The notes beneath the pieces were generated by a model. That model did no database searches, was not told the DNA's origin, and saw nothing but the letters and a program-made list of their open reading frames with translations. From the NCBI GenBank assembly GCA_051984675.1, contig JBPYFK010000134.1, positions 1 through 14,359 of the forward strand: 14,359 nt of DNA, written 5' to 3'. Both the position numbers and the translations under genes were made by a program. Source of the stretch: JBPYFK01 sp051984675. Its GTDB lineage: Bacteria; Actinomycetota; Actinomycetes; Mycobacteriales; Pseudonocardiaceae. Shown here piece after piece: positions 1 through 6,636 of this stretch (its first letter is position 1; the number at the start of each line of letters is the position of its first letter).

Positions 1-461
1 TGTCGCAAGACGGGCAGGCGCCACGCGGCGTCAGCCGTCTCAACACCCGAGCCGTGCCCGCGCGAGCCATCGCGGTCAGCTTCGTCGCCATGCTCGTCGG
101 CGTGCTGATCAACTATGTGGCTCCCGAGGAGGCCTTCACCTACATCACCAGCGCCAGCACGGTCGGCGCCATCTTCACCTGGGGGATGATCGTCATCGCG
201 CACCTCGGGTTCCGCCGGAAGGTGGCCGCGGGTCAGATCCAGGCACCGACGTTCCGCATGCCCTTCGCCCCGTACTCCAACTACGTCGTGTTGGCGTTCC
301 TGGCGCTGGTCGTGGTGCTGCTGGCGTTCGATTCCGACACCAGGACCGCGCTGTACATCACCCCGATCCTGGCCATCGCGGTCGCGGTCGGCTACACCGC
401 GGTCCGTCGCCGCCAACCAACTTCGCCCACCACCAGTCCCAGCACGGAATCCGTGCGCTGA
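1..461 (+). CDS. APC-family amino-acid permease, C-terminal part (5' end outside window)
   Basis: The reading frame is open from base 3 and continues upstream of the window, so only about 152 C-terminal residues are visible. The GTG at 54 is internal: coding-like sequence with the GQAPRG-x-LNTR-x-VPARAI pattern typical of the late loops of amino-acid permeases precedes it. Four hydrophobic segments follow (roughly AVSFVAMLVGVLINYV, ITSASTVGAIFTWGMIVIA, VVLAFLALVVVLLAF and ITPILAIAVAVGYTAV). A cytoplasmic Arg/Thr/Ser-rich tail ends at TGA 459-461. The family imports amino acids by proton symport across the cytoplasmic membrane. Placement beside a hydroxyproline catabolic operon suggests proline or hydroxyproline uptake, but substrate cannot be read from this fragment. 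A strong hairpin follows 22 bases after the stop. Confidence 0.85.
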   Translation, partial: SQDGQAPRGVSRLNTRAVPARAIAVSFVAMLVGVLINYVAPEEAFTYITSASTVGAIFTWGMIVIAHLGFRRKVAAGQIQAPTFRMPFAPYSNYVVLAFLALVVVLLAFDSDTRTALYITPILAIAVAVGYTAVRRRQPTSPTTSPSTESVR

Positions 462-483
462 CACGGGACACCGCCACCAGCCT

Positions 484-531
484 GCGCTGCCCGACGACCT
501 TGCGCTTTCACGTCAGGTCGGCGGGCAGCGC
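484..531 (+). terminator. Long hairpin after the permease, probable transcription terminator
   Basis: GCGCTGCCCG (484-493) plus CGACC (495-499) pairs with GGTCG (516-520) plus CGGGCAGCGC (522-531). This gives 15 base pairs, one A/G mismatch and a 16-nt loop. It begins 22 bases after the permease stop. There is no T-run, which is common in actinobacteria. It separates permease transcription from the regulator downstream. Confidence 0.6.
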
Positions 532-734
532 CAGTGCGGGGGGACTGTCTGGCCGCGCTGAAGTGCGGAGGTTGTAGGCAACGCACCCCGAGGTCGCGCG
601 GGGATCTGCACGCCCCGGAAGTCGTTGCAGCAGTCGGCGTGTGCCGCAACGGTGTCGTGGTCGCTAGGGAGGAGGCGTCGCGCCAGGCTGCGCCCGTTCT
701 TGAGACGGCGATGCCATGGGCAATACTAGTGCTG
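532..734. other. Non-coding stretch upstream of the XRE regulator
   Basis: This is part of the roughly 350-base gap between the permease and the regulator. Open frames here have no recognisable product, and the frame joining it to the regulator would start at 534 without a convincing family match before the helix-turn-helix. I see no tRNA or repeat. The only structured parts of the gap are the terminator-like hairpin before it and the palindromic operator after it. Confidence 0.5.
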
Positions 735-762
735 TTGGCCATTGAAACGAACGACGTAGCCC
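735..762 (+). promoter_or_regulatory. Possible promoter of the XRE-cupin regulator
   Basis: TTGGCC (735-740) and TAGCCC (757-762) are separated by 16 bases. The -10-like box ends 8 bases before the palindromic operator, close to the 6-base gap seen at the better promoter before the catabolic operon. The match to consensus is weak, so the call rests mainly on the parallel geometry. Confidence 0.3.
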
Positions 763-786
763 CAACGCTCGTTCGTTTTAACGAAC
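745..786. promoter_or_regulatory. Overlapping palindromes upstream of the XRE regulator, probable autoregulatory operator
   Basis: GTTCGTT (771-777), TT, AACGAAC (780-786) is a perfect 7-bp inverted repeat. The left arm also belongs to a second one: AAACGAACGA (745-754) with TCGTTCGTTT (769-778), 10 of 10 paired across 14 bases. The 16-base core at 771-786 recurs with one change at 1464-1479 before the catabolic operon. The site ends about 10 bases before the ribosome-binding site of the regulator, so binding should repress that gene. Confidence 0.7.
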
Positions 787-812
787 ACGCACTACTGGGA
801 GGGAGACGCTGG

Positions 813-1415
813 GTGGAGACCTCGGGCGAGTCGGTTCGGGACATGTTGGCGGCGAACCTTCGGCGGGTACGCGCCGAGCTTGGCTTGTCGCTGTCGGAGG
901 TCTCCCGCCGGTCGTCGATCGGCAAGTCGACGCTGTCCCAGCTGGAAGCGGGAGCCGGCAACCCGACGATCGAGACCGTGTTCAGCCTGTCCCGGGCGTT
1001 GGAGTTGCCGATCTCGGATCTGCTGGACACCCGGCGCGGGAGCGGGATGACCGTGGTGCGCTCCGCCGAGTTGGATGTGCTCAGCGGCGCGGCGATTGAT
1101 CTGCGGATGTTGCGGCGGATCGAGGCCGGTGAGGCGATGGTGGAGGTCTACGACCAGCAGGTTCGCCCGGGCGCGACGCAGCGCTCGCAGGGGCATGTGG
1201 GCACTGAGCACACGATCGTGCAGTCGGGGCGGCTGCGCGTCGAGGTGCAGGGCAGCACCGCGGAGCTGGACCCCGGCGATTGCGTGGCCTTCGACGCCTT
1301 CCAGCCCCACAGTTACACCGCCGTCAGCGGCCTGGTGCGGTCGGTGCTGCTGCTGCACTACCGTCCGGGCGCCGGCTTGGATCTGGCCGACCGACACGGG
1401 CTGCTCACCGACTGA
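813..1415 (+). CDS. XRE-family helix-turn-helix regulator with C-terminal cupin domain
   Basis: This is a 200-residue cytoplasmic regulator with the usual two-domain layout. An XRE helix-turn-helix spans about residues 14-70 (LRRVRAELGLSLSEVSRRS, then STLSQLEAGAGNPTIETVFS). A cupin_2 barrel spans about 110-185 (PG-x10-H...E.H.....G, then L.PGD...F....H.Y). The cupin half usually senses a small metabolite, here plausibly a hydroxyproline pathway intermediate (inference). I chose GTG 813 because GGGAGGGAG (797-805) lies 7 bases upstream and the length fits the family; ATG 843 is the alternative. The longer frame starting at 534 would run through the operator. Paired sites before this gene and before the next operon indicate autoregulation plus control of hydroxyproline catabolism. 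Confidence 0.9.
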   Translation: METSGESVRDMLAANLRRVRAELGLSLSEVSRRSSIGKSTLSQLEAGAGNPTIETVFSLSRALELPISDLLDTRRGSGMTVVRSAELDVLSGAAIDLRMLRRIEAGEAMVEVYDQQVRPGATQRSQGHVGTEHTIVQSGRLRVEVQGSTAELDPGDCVAFDAFQPHSYTAVSGLVRSVLLLHYRPGAGLDLADRHGLLTD

Positions 1416-1427
1416 CGCATGTGACCG

Positions 1428-1457
1428 TTGACGCGGTGACCGGGTGAGTCCTAGGCT
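1428..1457 (+). promoter_or_regulatory. Probable sigma-70-type promoter of the hydroxyproline operon
   Basis: TTGACG (1428-1433) and TAGGCT (1452-1457) are separated by 18 bases, fitting actinobacterial housekeeping promoters. The expected start point near 1464 falls inside the palindrome at 1461-1482, so a bound repressor would block initiation directly. The leader to ATG 1492 would be about 28 bases. Confidence 0.55.
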
Positions 1458-1460
1458 TCC

Positions 1461-1482
1461 ATCGTTCGTTTTAAGGAACGAT
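1461..1482. promoter_or_regulatory. Palindromic operator of the hydroxyproline operon
   Basis: ATCGTTC (1461-1467) and GAACGAT (1476-1482) form a perfect inverted repeat around an 8-base centre. Bases 1464-1479 match 771-786 upstream of the XRE regulator at 15 of 16 positions (GTTCGTTTTAA-C/G-GAAC). It lies between the -10 box and the start codon, 9 bases before ATG 1492. Confidence 0.7.
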
Positions 1483-1491
1483 CGGGGTTTG

Positions 1492-2664
1492 ATGAACGGA
1501 ACGCGAGTCGTGGTGTTGGGCGCGGGAGTCGTCGGCTGTGCCTGCGCTCGTGAGCTTGCCCTCGGCGGGTTCGACGTGGTCGTGGTGGACCGCGACCGCC
1601 CGGCCGCGGCCACGACCGCGCACGGCGAAGGCAACGTGCTGGTCTCCGACAAGGCAGTCGGGCCGGAACTGCGCCTTGCTCAGCTCTCGCGACGGCTGTG
1701 GCCGGAGGTGCTGGCCGCCGAGGTCGGCCCGGGCGTGGAGGCCGTCGAGTGGCATGCCAAGGGCGGCATTGTCGTTGCCACGACCGAGGCCGGTGCCAGC
1801 GACCTGACCACGTTCGTTGCCGACCAGCGCAGCGCGGGCGTGGTGGCCGAGCTGCTGGAGGCGGGCGCACTCGCTGAGGTCGAGCCGCATCTGACCCACG
1901 AGGTCGCCGCCGCCTACCACTACCCCGAGGACGCGCAGGTCCAGCCGGTGGCCGCGGCGTCACTGCTGCTGGCGGCGGCGATGGCCGCTGGCGCGACATT
2001 GCGCACCGGCTCCGCAGTGACTGGGGCGATCACCCGTGGTGGTCGGATCGTCGGGGTCCGCACGTCCGAGGGTGATCTCGGGGCCGACGCGGTGGTGAAC
2101 GCGACCGGGCCGTGGTCGGGCTTGGTCTCGGCGAAGCTCGGCGCAGCGGTCGACGTGCGCCCTCGCCGGGGTGAGGTGCTGGTGACGACCCCGTTGCCGC
2201 CCACCGTGTTCCACAAGGTCTACGACGCCGACTACGTCGGGGCGGTGGCTAGTGGCAGCGCTGACTTGCAGGTCTCGGCGGTGGTGGAGTCGACGCGGGC
2301 GGGCACGCTGCTGCTGGGGTCGTCCCGGCGGCAGGTGGGTTTCGATGGTCGGCTGCGGCCGGATGTGCTGTCGGCGATCGCGAGTCGTGCGCTGCGGTTG
2401 TTTCCCGGGTTGGCGGGAGTTCCGATCATGCGCGCTTACGGCGGGTTCCGGCCGTATGTGCCCGACCACCTCCCGCTGATCGGGGAAGATCCCCGCCTGC
2501 CCGGCCTGTGGCATGCCACCGGGCATGAGGGCGCCGGCATCGGGACCTCGGTCGGGACGGCGCGCGTGCTGCACGACCTGGTGGCCGGGCGGACGCCGGA
2601 GATCGACGCCGAGCCGTTCCGCGTGGATCGCCCTGCGGTGCTGTGTGAAGGAGGGGTCGCATGA
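1492..2664 (+). CDS. FAD-dependent D-amino-acid-oxidase-family subunit, probable cis-4-hydroxy-D-proline dehydrogenase
   Basis: This 390-residue protein has an N-terminal FAD-binding Rossmann motif G10-A-G12-V-V-G15, an acidic end to the second strand (VVVDRDRP) and a TTAHGEGNVL flavin segment. The C-terminal GGFRPYVPDHLPLIG...ATGHEGAGIG block is characteristic of the DAO/DadA/HcnC family. These enzymes oxidise the C-alpha of D- or secondary amino acids. With the [2Fe-2S] and FAD/NAD genes that follow, the set resembles the three-part D-hydroxyproline dehydrogenase LhpB/E/F of Pseudomonas, making pyrroline-4-hydroxy-2-carboxylate. ATG 1492 is preferred because starting at 1444 would place the operator inside the gene and add residues unlike the family. 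The stop overlaps the next start (ATGA, 2661-2664). Sarcosine-oxidase-like or hydrogen-cyanide-synthase-like activity is an alternative made unlikely by the neighbours. Confidence 0.85.
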   Translation: MNGTRVVVLGAGVVGCACARELALGGFDVVVVDRDRPAAATTAHGEGNVLVSDKAVGPELRLAQLSRRLWPEVLAAEVGPGVEAVEWHAKGGIVVATTEAGASDLTTFVADQRSAGVVAELLEAGALAEVEPHLTHEVAAAYHYPEDAQVQPVAAASLLLAAAMAAGATLRTGSAVTGAITRGGRIVGVRTSEGDLGADAVVNATGPWSGLVSAKLGAAVDVRPRRGEVLVTTPLPPTVFHKVYDADYVGAVASGSADLQVSAVVESTRAGTLLLGSSRRQVGFDGRLRPDVLSAIASRALRLFPGLAGVPIMRAYGGFRPYVPDHLPLIGEDPRLPGLWHATGHEGAGIGTSVGTARVLHDLVAGRTPEIDAEPFRVDRPAVLCEGGVA

Positions 2665-2972
2665 GTGCACGGCTGGTCCCCGGGAGGGCCGATCGTGTGG
2701 GACGGCGCGATGTGCCGTTGCGGTTCACAGTGGACGGTGAAGAGGTGGAGGGCATCGCGGGGCAGAGCATCGCGGGAGTGTTGCTCGCCGCAGGTCGGCA
2801 GGCGTGGCGCACTGGCCGGTCCGGTGCGGCCCGGGGCGTGTTCTGCGGAATCGGGGTGTGCTTCGACTGTGTGGTGACCGTCAACGGCGAGCCGGACGTG
2901 CGCGCGTGTCGCCGGCGAGCGCATGACGGTGACGTCGTCTCGACGCAGTCACGGAAGGAAGGCCAGCAGTGA
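2661..2972 (+). CDS. Small (2Fe-2S)-binding subunit of the dehydrogenase complex
   Basis: This 103-residue protein has a ferredoxin fold resembling HcnA/SoxA N-terminal small subunits. A beta-hairpin start (PLRFTVDGEEVEGIAGQSI) precedes the cluster-binding cysteines C62, C67, C70 and C83 (C-x4-C-x2-C-x12-C; CGIGVCFDC). It probably passes electrons between the two flavin subunits of the D-hydroxyproline dehydrogenase; this is inferred from gene order, not seen directly. ATG 2661 overlaps the upstream stop by four bases, and its own TGA overlaps the following GTG. The GGAGGGG at about 2650-2656 serves as ribosome-binding site. The three subunits are therefore translationally coupled, as expected for a fixed complex. 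Confidence 0.85.
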   Translation: MSARLVPGRADRVGRRDVPLRFTVDGEEVEGIAGQSIAGVLLAAGRQAWRTGRSGAARGVFCGIGVCFDCVVTVNGEPDVRACRRRAHDGDVVSTQSRKEGQQ

Positions 2973-4375
2973 GTCGGCAGGTCGCGGTGGTCGGTGCGGG
3001 ACCCGCTGGGCTGGCGGCGGCCGCGTGGGCCCTGCGGGCCGGGGCGTCGGTGACTCTCATCGACGCGGCGGAGGAGCCTGGAGGCCAGTACCACCGGATG
3101 TTGCCGCGGTCCTACGCCGCCGCCCATCCACAGCGCGTGCAGCACGGTTGGAGCGCGTTCGACCGGCGCCGCCGATTCGTCGTGGACCACCCCGCCTGCA
3201 CATGGTGGCCGCTGACGTCCGTGTGGGCAGTGGAGCACCGCGACGAGCGGGCGCCGCGGATGCACCTGCTGCGCGGCGGTGTGGACGGCGCCGGACGCAC
3301 GCCCGAGACCATCGCGCCGGACGCGGTCGTGCTGGCACCCGGCGCCTACGATCGTGTGCTGCCGTTTCCGGGCTGGGATCTGCCGGGCGTGTACACCGCG
3401 GGCGCGGCCCAGACGCTGGCCAAGGGGGAGCGGGTCGTGGTCGGTGATCGGGTCGTGGTGGCGGGGACCGGTCCGTTCCTGTTGCCGGTGGCCGCCTCAC
3501 TGCTGGAGGCGGGCTCGCACGTGGTGGAGGTCTTGGAGGCCAATCCCACGTCCACAGTGCTGCGTGGCTGGAGTTCCCGCCCCTGGCAGCTGCTGGCGCA
3601 CGCCAGCAAGGCTGGCGAGTTGGGCGGCTACGCGCTGGGGCAGCTGCGAAACCGGACGCCCTATCGGATGGGCCGAGCGGTGATCGAGGCACGAGGCGAT
3701 GGCAGGGTGGAGGAGGTCGTGACTGTCCGCCTGCGGCCGGACTGGTCGCCGGTTCCGGGCACGGAACGCACCCGCACGGTGGATGCGGTGTGCGTCGGCC
3801 ATGGGTTCCTGCCGCAGTTGGAACTGCCCGTCGCAGCGGGGTGCGCGCTGCGCGCGGGAGAGGACTTCGTTGACGTCGACGACGACCAGCGCACCAGTCG
3901 CGCGTGCGTGTTCGCCGCCGGTGAGGTCACCGGCATCGCCGGCGCGCCGGCGGCGCAGGCTGAAGGAGCGGTTGCCGGCTGGGTCGCCGCAGGTGGTGAT
4001 TCCCGGGCGGTCCCGCGTCTGCGCCGCAAGCGCGATTCTGGCCGCGCGTTCGCGCGCCGGCTCGCGCGGACGCACCCGATCGGCTCGGCATGGTCGGAGT
4101 GGCTGCGTGCGGGCACCGTGGTGTGCCGCTGCGAGGAAACCACTTACGACGACCTGCGCCGCGCGTGGTCGCAGCCGGCCACGTCAGGTGCCCGAGCAGT
4201 CAAGCTCGGAACCCGAGCCGGGCTGGGGCCATGCCAGGCCCGGGTGTGCGGGGCCACGGTCGCGGACCTGGCCGGATGGCACGGCGCCGAGCGCCCCTTT
4301 GTCCACAACAGACTGGTTACCTCCCACATTCGGCTGGGCGAGTTGGCATCGATCGAAGGCGAGGAGAAGCGCTGA
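2969..4375 (+). CDS. FAD/NAD(P)-binding oxidoreductase with BFD-like [2Fe-2S] domain
   Basis: This 468-residue protein has an FAD Rossmann motif at G9-A-G11-P-A-G14 followed by ASVTLIDAAEEPGGQY. A PGAYDRVLPFPGWDLPGV segment and a second nucleotide-binding motif (about 162-172, VVVAGTGPFLL) come next. A GATG-like flavin end (FAAGEVTGIAGAPAAQAEG) and a C-terminal BFD-like cluster site C386-x-C388...C422-x4-C427 complete it. The layout matches HcnB and LhpE-type subunits, which act with a DAO-like protein and a small ferredoxin as a membrane-associated dehydrogenase. GTG 2969 is chosen because AAGGAAGG (2954-2961) is well placed and the GTGA overlap couples it to the preceding gene. Its stop overlaps the next start (TGATG). 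Confidence 0.87.
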   Translation: MSRQVAVVGAGPAGLAAAAWALRAGASVTLIDAAEEPGGQYHRMLPRSYAAAHPQRVQHGWSAFDRRRRFVVDHPACTWWPLTSVWAVEHRDERAPRMHLLRGGVDGAGRTPETIAPDAVVLAPGAYDRVLPFPGWDLPGVYTAGAAQTLAKGERVVVGDRVVVAGTGPFLLPVAASLLEAGSHVVEVLEANPTSTVLRGWSSRPWQLLAHASKAGELGGYALGQLRNRTPYRMGRAVIEARGDGRVEEVVTVRLRPDWSPVPGTERTRTVDAVCVGHGFLPQLELPVAAGCALRAGEDFVDVDDDQRTSRACVFAAGEVTGIAGAPAAQAEGAVAGWVAAGGDSRAVPRLRRKRDSGRAFARRLARTHPIGSAWSEWLRAGTVVCRCEETTYDDLRRAWSQPATSGARAVKLGTRAGLGPCQARVCGATVADLAGWHGAERPFVHNRLVTSHIRLGELASIEGEEKR

Positions 4376-5295
4376 TGGTTGAGCAAACCCCGGACCTGGG
4401 TGGGGTAGTGGTCGCTACCGCTCTGCCCTACACCGAGGACGCGAGCGCGCCGGCAGGACTGGCCGTGGACTACGACCGCTACGCCGAACACTGCCGGTGG
4501 CTGATCGACAATGGCTGCCGGGGGGTCGGGCCGAACGGATCGCTGGGCGAGTACTCGTCGCTCACAGACGCCGAACGCCGCCGCGTGGCACGAACCGCGA
4601 TCGACGCGGTGGGCCAGGGCGGCATCGTGGTCGTCGGCGTGCACGGAGCCGGCGCGCATCAGGCCAAACATTGGACCGAGATCGCCGCCGAGGACGGCGC
4701 GCACGGCGTGCTCTGCCTCCCACCGACCATGTACCGGGCCAACCGGGGCGAGATCCTCGCGCACTTCGAGGCCGTGTCCTCGGTGGGACTGCCGGTCATG
4801 GTCTACAACAACCCGATCGACACCAAGGTCGACCTGCGCCCGGACCTGCTCGCCGAGATCGCCCAGCTCGACAACGTGGTAGCGGTCAAGGAATTCTCCG
4901 GTGACGTGCGGCGGGTCCTGGAGATCAAGGAACTGGCCCCCAACCTGGACGTGATCAGCGGAGCCGATGACGCCGTGCTGGAAAGCCTGCTCGTGGGCGC
5001 TACCGGGTGGTTCGCCGGCTTCCCCAACGTCTTCCCCGCCGAGTCGGTGGAACTGTTCGAGTTGGCCGCTGCCGGGAAACTGGAACAGGCCCGGGCTCTC
5101 TACGAGCCGCTGGTCGCGGCGTTCCGCTGGGACTCGCGCACCGAATTCGTACAGGCCATCAAGCTCGGCATGGAGGAGGTCGGCCGTTACGGCGGACCCT
5201 GCCGACCTCCGCGCGGTCCACTGATCCCCGAGCACCGCCAGCAGGTGCAGGCCGACATGCGCCGCGCGATGACCGCCCTCAGGGAGCGTGCGTGA
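4375..5295 (+). CDS. Dihydrodipicolinate synthase family protein, probable pyrroline-4-hydroxy-2-carboxylate deaminase
   Basis: This is a 306-residue (beta/alpha)8 barrel of the DHDPS/N-acetylneuraminate lyase family. It has the carboxylate-binding loop G55-S-L-G-E59, catalytic Tyr144 in VMVYNNP and the Schiff-base Lys172 in VAVKEFSGD. In hydroxyproline operons (LhpC/HypD) this family removes water and ammonia from the pyrroline product to give alpha-ketoglutarate semialdehyde. That role is inferred from its position between the dehydrogenase subunits and the epimerase; sequence alone would also allow other keto-acid lyases. The ATG is set by the TGATG overlap with the upstream stop and by GAGGAG (4361-4366). 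The longer frame beginning at 4090 lies inside the previous gene and is rejected. Its stop overlaps the epimerase start. Confidence 0.87.
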   Translation: MVEQTPDLGGVVVATALPYTEDASAPAGLAVDYDRYAEHCRWLIDNGCRGVGPNGSLGEYSSLTDAERRRVARTAIDAVGQGGIVVVGVHGAGAHQAKHWTEIAAEDGAHGVLCLPPTMYRANRGEILAHFEAVSSVGLPVMVYNNPIDTKVDLRPDLLAEIAQLDNVVAVKEFSGDVRRVLEIKELAPNLDVISGADDAVLESLLVGATGWFAGFPNVFPAESVELFELAAAGKLEQARALYEPLVAAFRWDSRTEFVQAIKLGMEEVGRYGGPCRPPRGPLIPEHRQQVQADMRRAMTALRERA

Positions 5296-6296
5296 TGCGG
5301 TCGATTCGGACGATCAGCGCCGTGGACTCCCACACGGAGGGGATGCCCACCCGAGTGGTCACCGGGGGTGTGGGCTCCATCCCCGGCGACACCATGTCCC
5401 AGCGGCGCCACTACTTCGCCAACCACCTCGACGAACTCCGCCAGTTCCTGGTCAACGAGCCGCGCGGACACTCCGCGATGAGTGGGGCGATCCTGCAACC
5501 CGCCACCCGCGCCGACGCCGATTGGGGTGTCCTCTACATCGAGGTCAGCGGCCTGCTGCCGATGTGCGGGCACGGCACCATCGGGGTGGCCACCGTGCTG
5601 GTGGAAACCGGCATGGTAGCCGTCACCGAGCCGGAAACCGTGGTGCGCCTGGACACTCCGGCGGGGTTGGTTGAGGCGCGGGTGGCGGTCCGGGACGGGG
5701 TCGCGGAGCAGGTAACCCTACGCAACGTCCTTGCCTTCGCCGTGGATCTGGACGCCGAGGTGACGGTGCCGGGGCTGGGCTCGGTGCGCTATGACATGGC
5801 CTACGGCGGCAACTTCTACGCCATCGTTGACCTGGACAGCATCGGGCTGCCGTTCGACCGCGCCCGCAGCCAGGACATCCTCAACGCCGGCCTGAAGATC
5901 ATGGGCGCGGTCAACGAGCAGAACCGGCCGCAACACCCAGTCGATGCCCTCGTCGGCGGCTGCAAGCACGTGCAGTTCATCGCGCCGGATTCGACCGCGA
6001 AACATTCGCGCAACGCCATGGCCATCCACCCAGGGTGGTTCGATCGTTCACCCTGCGGCACCGGGACCTGTGCGCGCATGGCGCAACTGCACGCCTGCGG
6101 CCGGCTCGCGCTTCACGATGAGTTCGTCAACGAATCCTTCATCGGTACCCGATTCACCGGACGCCTGGTAGAGGAGACCACGGTGGGCGGAATTCCTGCC
6201 GTGGTACCGGAATTCTCCGGGCGAGCGTGGATCACCGGCACCGCGAACTACCTGCTGGACCCGCAAGATCCCTTCCCAGGCGGATACACCCTCTAG
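5295..6296 (+). CDS. Proline racemase family protein, probable 4-hydroxyproline 2-epimerase
   Basis: This 333-residue protein starts with the family signature IRTISAVDSHTEGMPTRVV. Both catalytic thiols are present: Cys91 in LLPMCGHGTIG and Cys254 in SPCGTGT. Two cysteines indicate epimerase or racemase chemistry rather than the dehydratase branch, which has Thr at the second site. The family acts in the cytoplasm and interconverts trans-4-hydroxy-L-proline and cis-4-hydroxy-D-proline (LhpA/HypRE), the first step of the pathway whose later enzymes lie upstream. ATG 5295 overlaps the preceding stop (TGATG), with AGGGAG (5281-5286) as ribosome-binding site. It is the last intact gene of the operon; a broken dehydrogenase remnant follows. 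Confidence 0.9.
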   Translation: MRSIRTISAVDSHTEGMPTRVVTGGVGSIPGDTMSQRRHYFANHLDELRQFLVNEPRGHSAMSGAILQPATRADADWGVLYIEVSGLLPMCGHGTIGVATVLVETGMVAVTEPETVVRLDTPAGLVEARVAVRDGVAEQVTLRNVLAFAVDLDAEVTVPGLGSVRYDMAYGGNFYAIVDLDSIGLPFDRARSQDILNAGLKIMGAVNEQNRPQHPVDALVGGCKHVQFIAPDSTAKHSRNAMAIHPGWFDRSPCGTGTCARMAQLHACGRLALHDEFVNESFIGTRFTGRLVEETTVGGIPAVVPEFSGRAWITGTANYLLDPQDPFPGGYTL

Positions 6297-6337
6297 CCAC
6301 TACCAACCGCCCCCTCCGGCCTTGGCTACCTTGAGGG

Positions 6338-6353
6338 CGCGGGGAAGCCCGCG
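6338..6353 (+). terminator. Short GC hairpin after the epimerase, weak terminator candidate
   Basis: CGCGGG (6338-6343), loop GAAG, CCCGCG (6348-6353) lies about 40 bases after the epimerase stop. It has six pairs and no T-run. It may be chance in this GC-rich, partly degenerate stretch. Confidence 0.25.
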
Positions 6354-6373
6354 GCGGTCACTGGCGCACGCAC

Positions 6374-6540
6374 AAGGCCGTCTGGCCAAACGAGGCAAGC
6401 TCGCTCGCGGCCGAGGAATGCATCGGGCCGATCGGTGTCGTTGTCACCTACCGGGAAGTGACGGCTATCAGGGGTGGCCGCAGGAACTGCTTCCCAGTCC
6501 CCTTCGCGACGACAACCCGTGGCCGCTGAATGTCTACAGT
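6374..6540 (+). pseudogene. Remnant of alpha-ketoglutarate semialdehyde (aldehyde) dehydrogenase
   Basis: Two pieces of aldehyde-dehydrogenase-like sequence lie in different frames. At 6401-6451 one frame reads SSLAAEECIGPIGVVVTY, matching the L-x-EECFGP-x-x-VVV-x-Y block near the C-terminal third of semialdehyde dehydrogenases. From 6463 another frame reads YQGWPQELLPSPLRDDNP, matching the extreme C-terminus of alpha-ketoglutarate semialdehyde dehydrogenases (YQ-x-x-P-x-x-LLP-x-x-L-x-D-x-NP). The roughly 100 residues that normally separate the blocks are missing and the frame changes at about 6460. The N-terminal two thirds, including catalytic Cys and Glu, are absent and no stop ends the tail in frame. 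This enzyme completes hydroxyproline breakdown, so its place at the end of the operon fits. Recognition is from family memory; an alignment would settle it. Confidence 0.62.
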
Positions 6541-6636
6541 GGATTTTCGAGACCGGTCCAGTTCCTTGGTGCGGACCAGGCGAGGCGGAGGTCCTCATCG
6601 GGCCGGATCGGACCACCGCCTCGCCGGTCCGCCAGG
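6541..6636. other. Non-coding stretch between the dehydrogenase remnant and the convergent isomerase gene
   Basis: No gene, clear hairpin or repeat is visible. It separates the plus-strand operon remnant from the 3' end of the minus-strand sugar isomerase gene. Any terminator for the two converging units would be expected here, but none stands out. Confidence 0.4.

Noticed and set aside
534..812. N-terminal extension of the XRE regulator back to 534
   Set aside because: It would run through the palindromic operator, lacks family similarity, and a well-placed ribosome-binding site precedes GTG 813.
1444..1491. Earlier start for the DAO-family gene
   Set aside because: It would put the operator inside the coding sequence; the FAD-binding fold begins right after ATG 1492.
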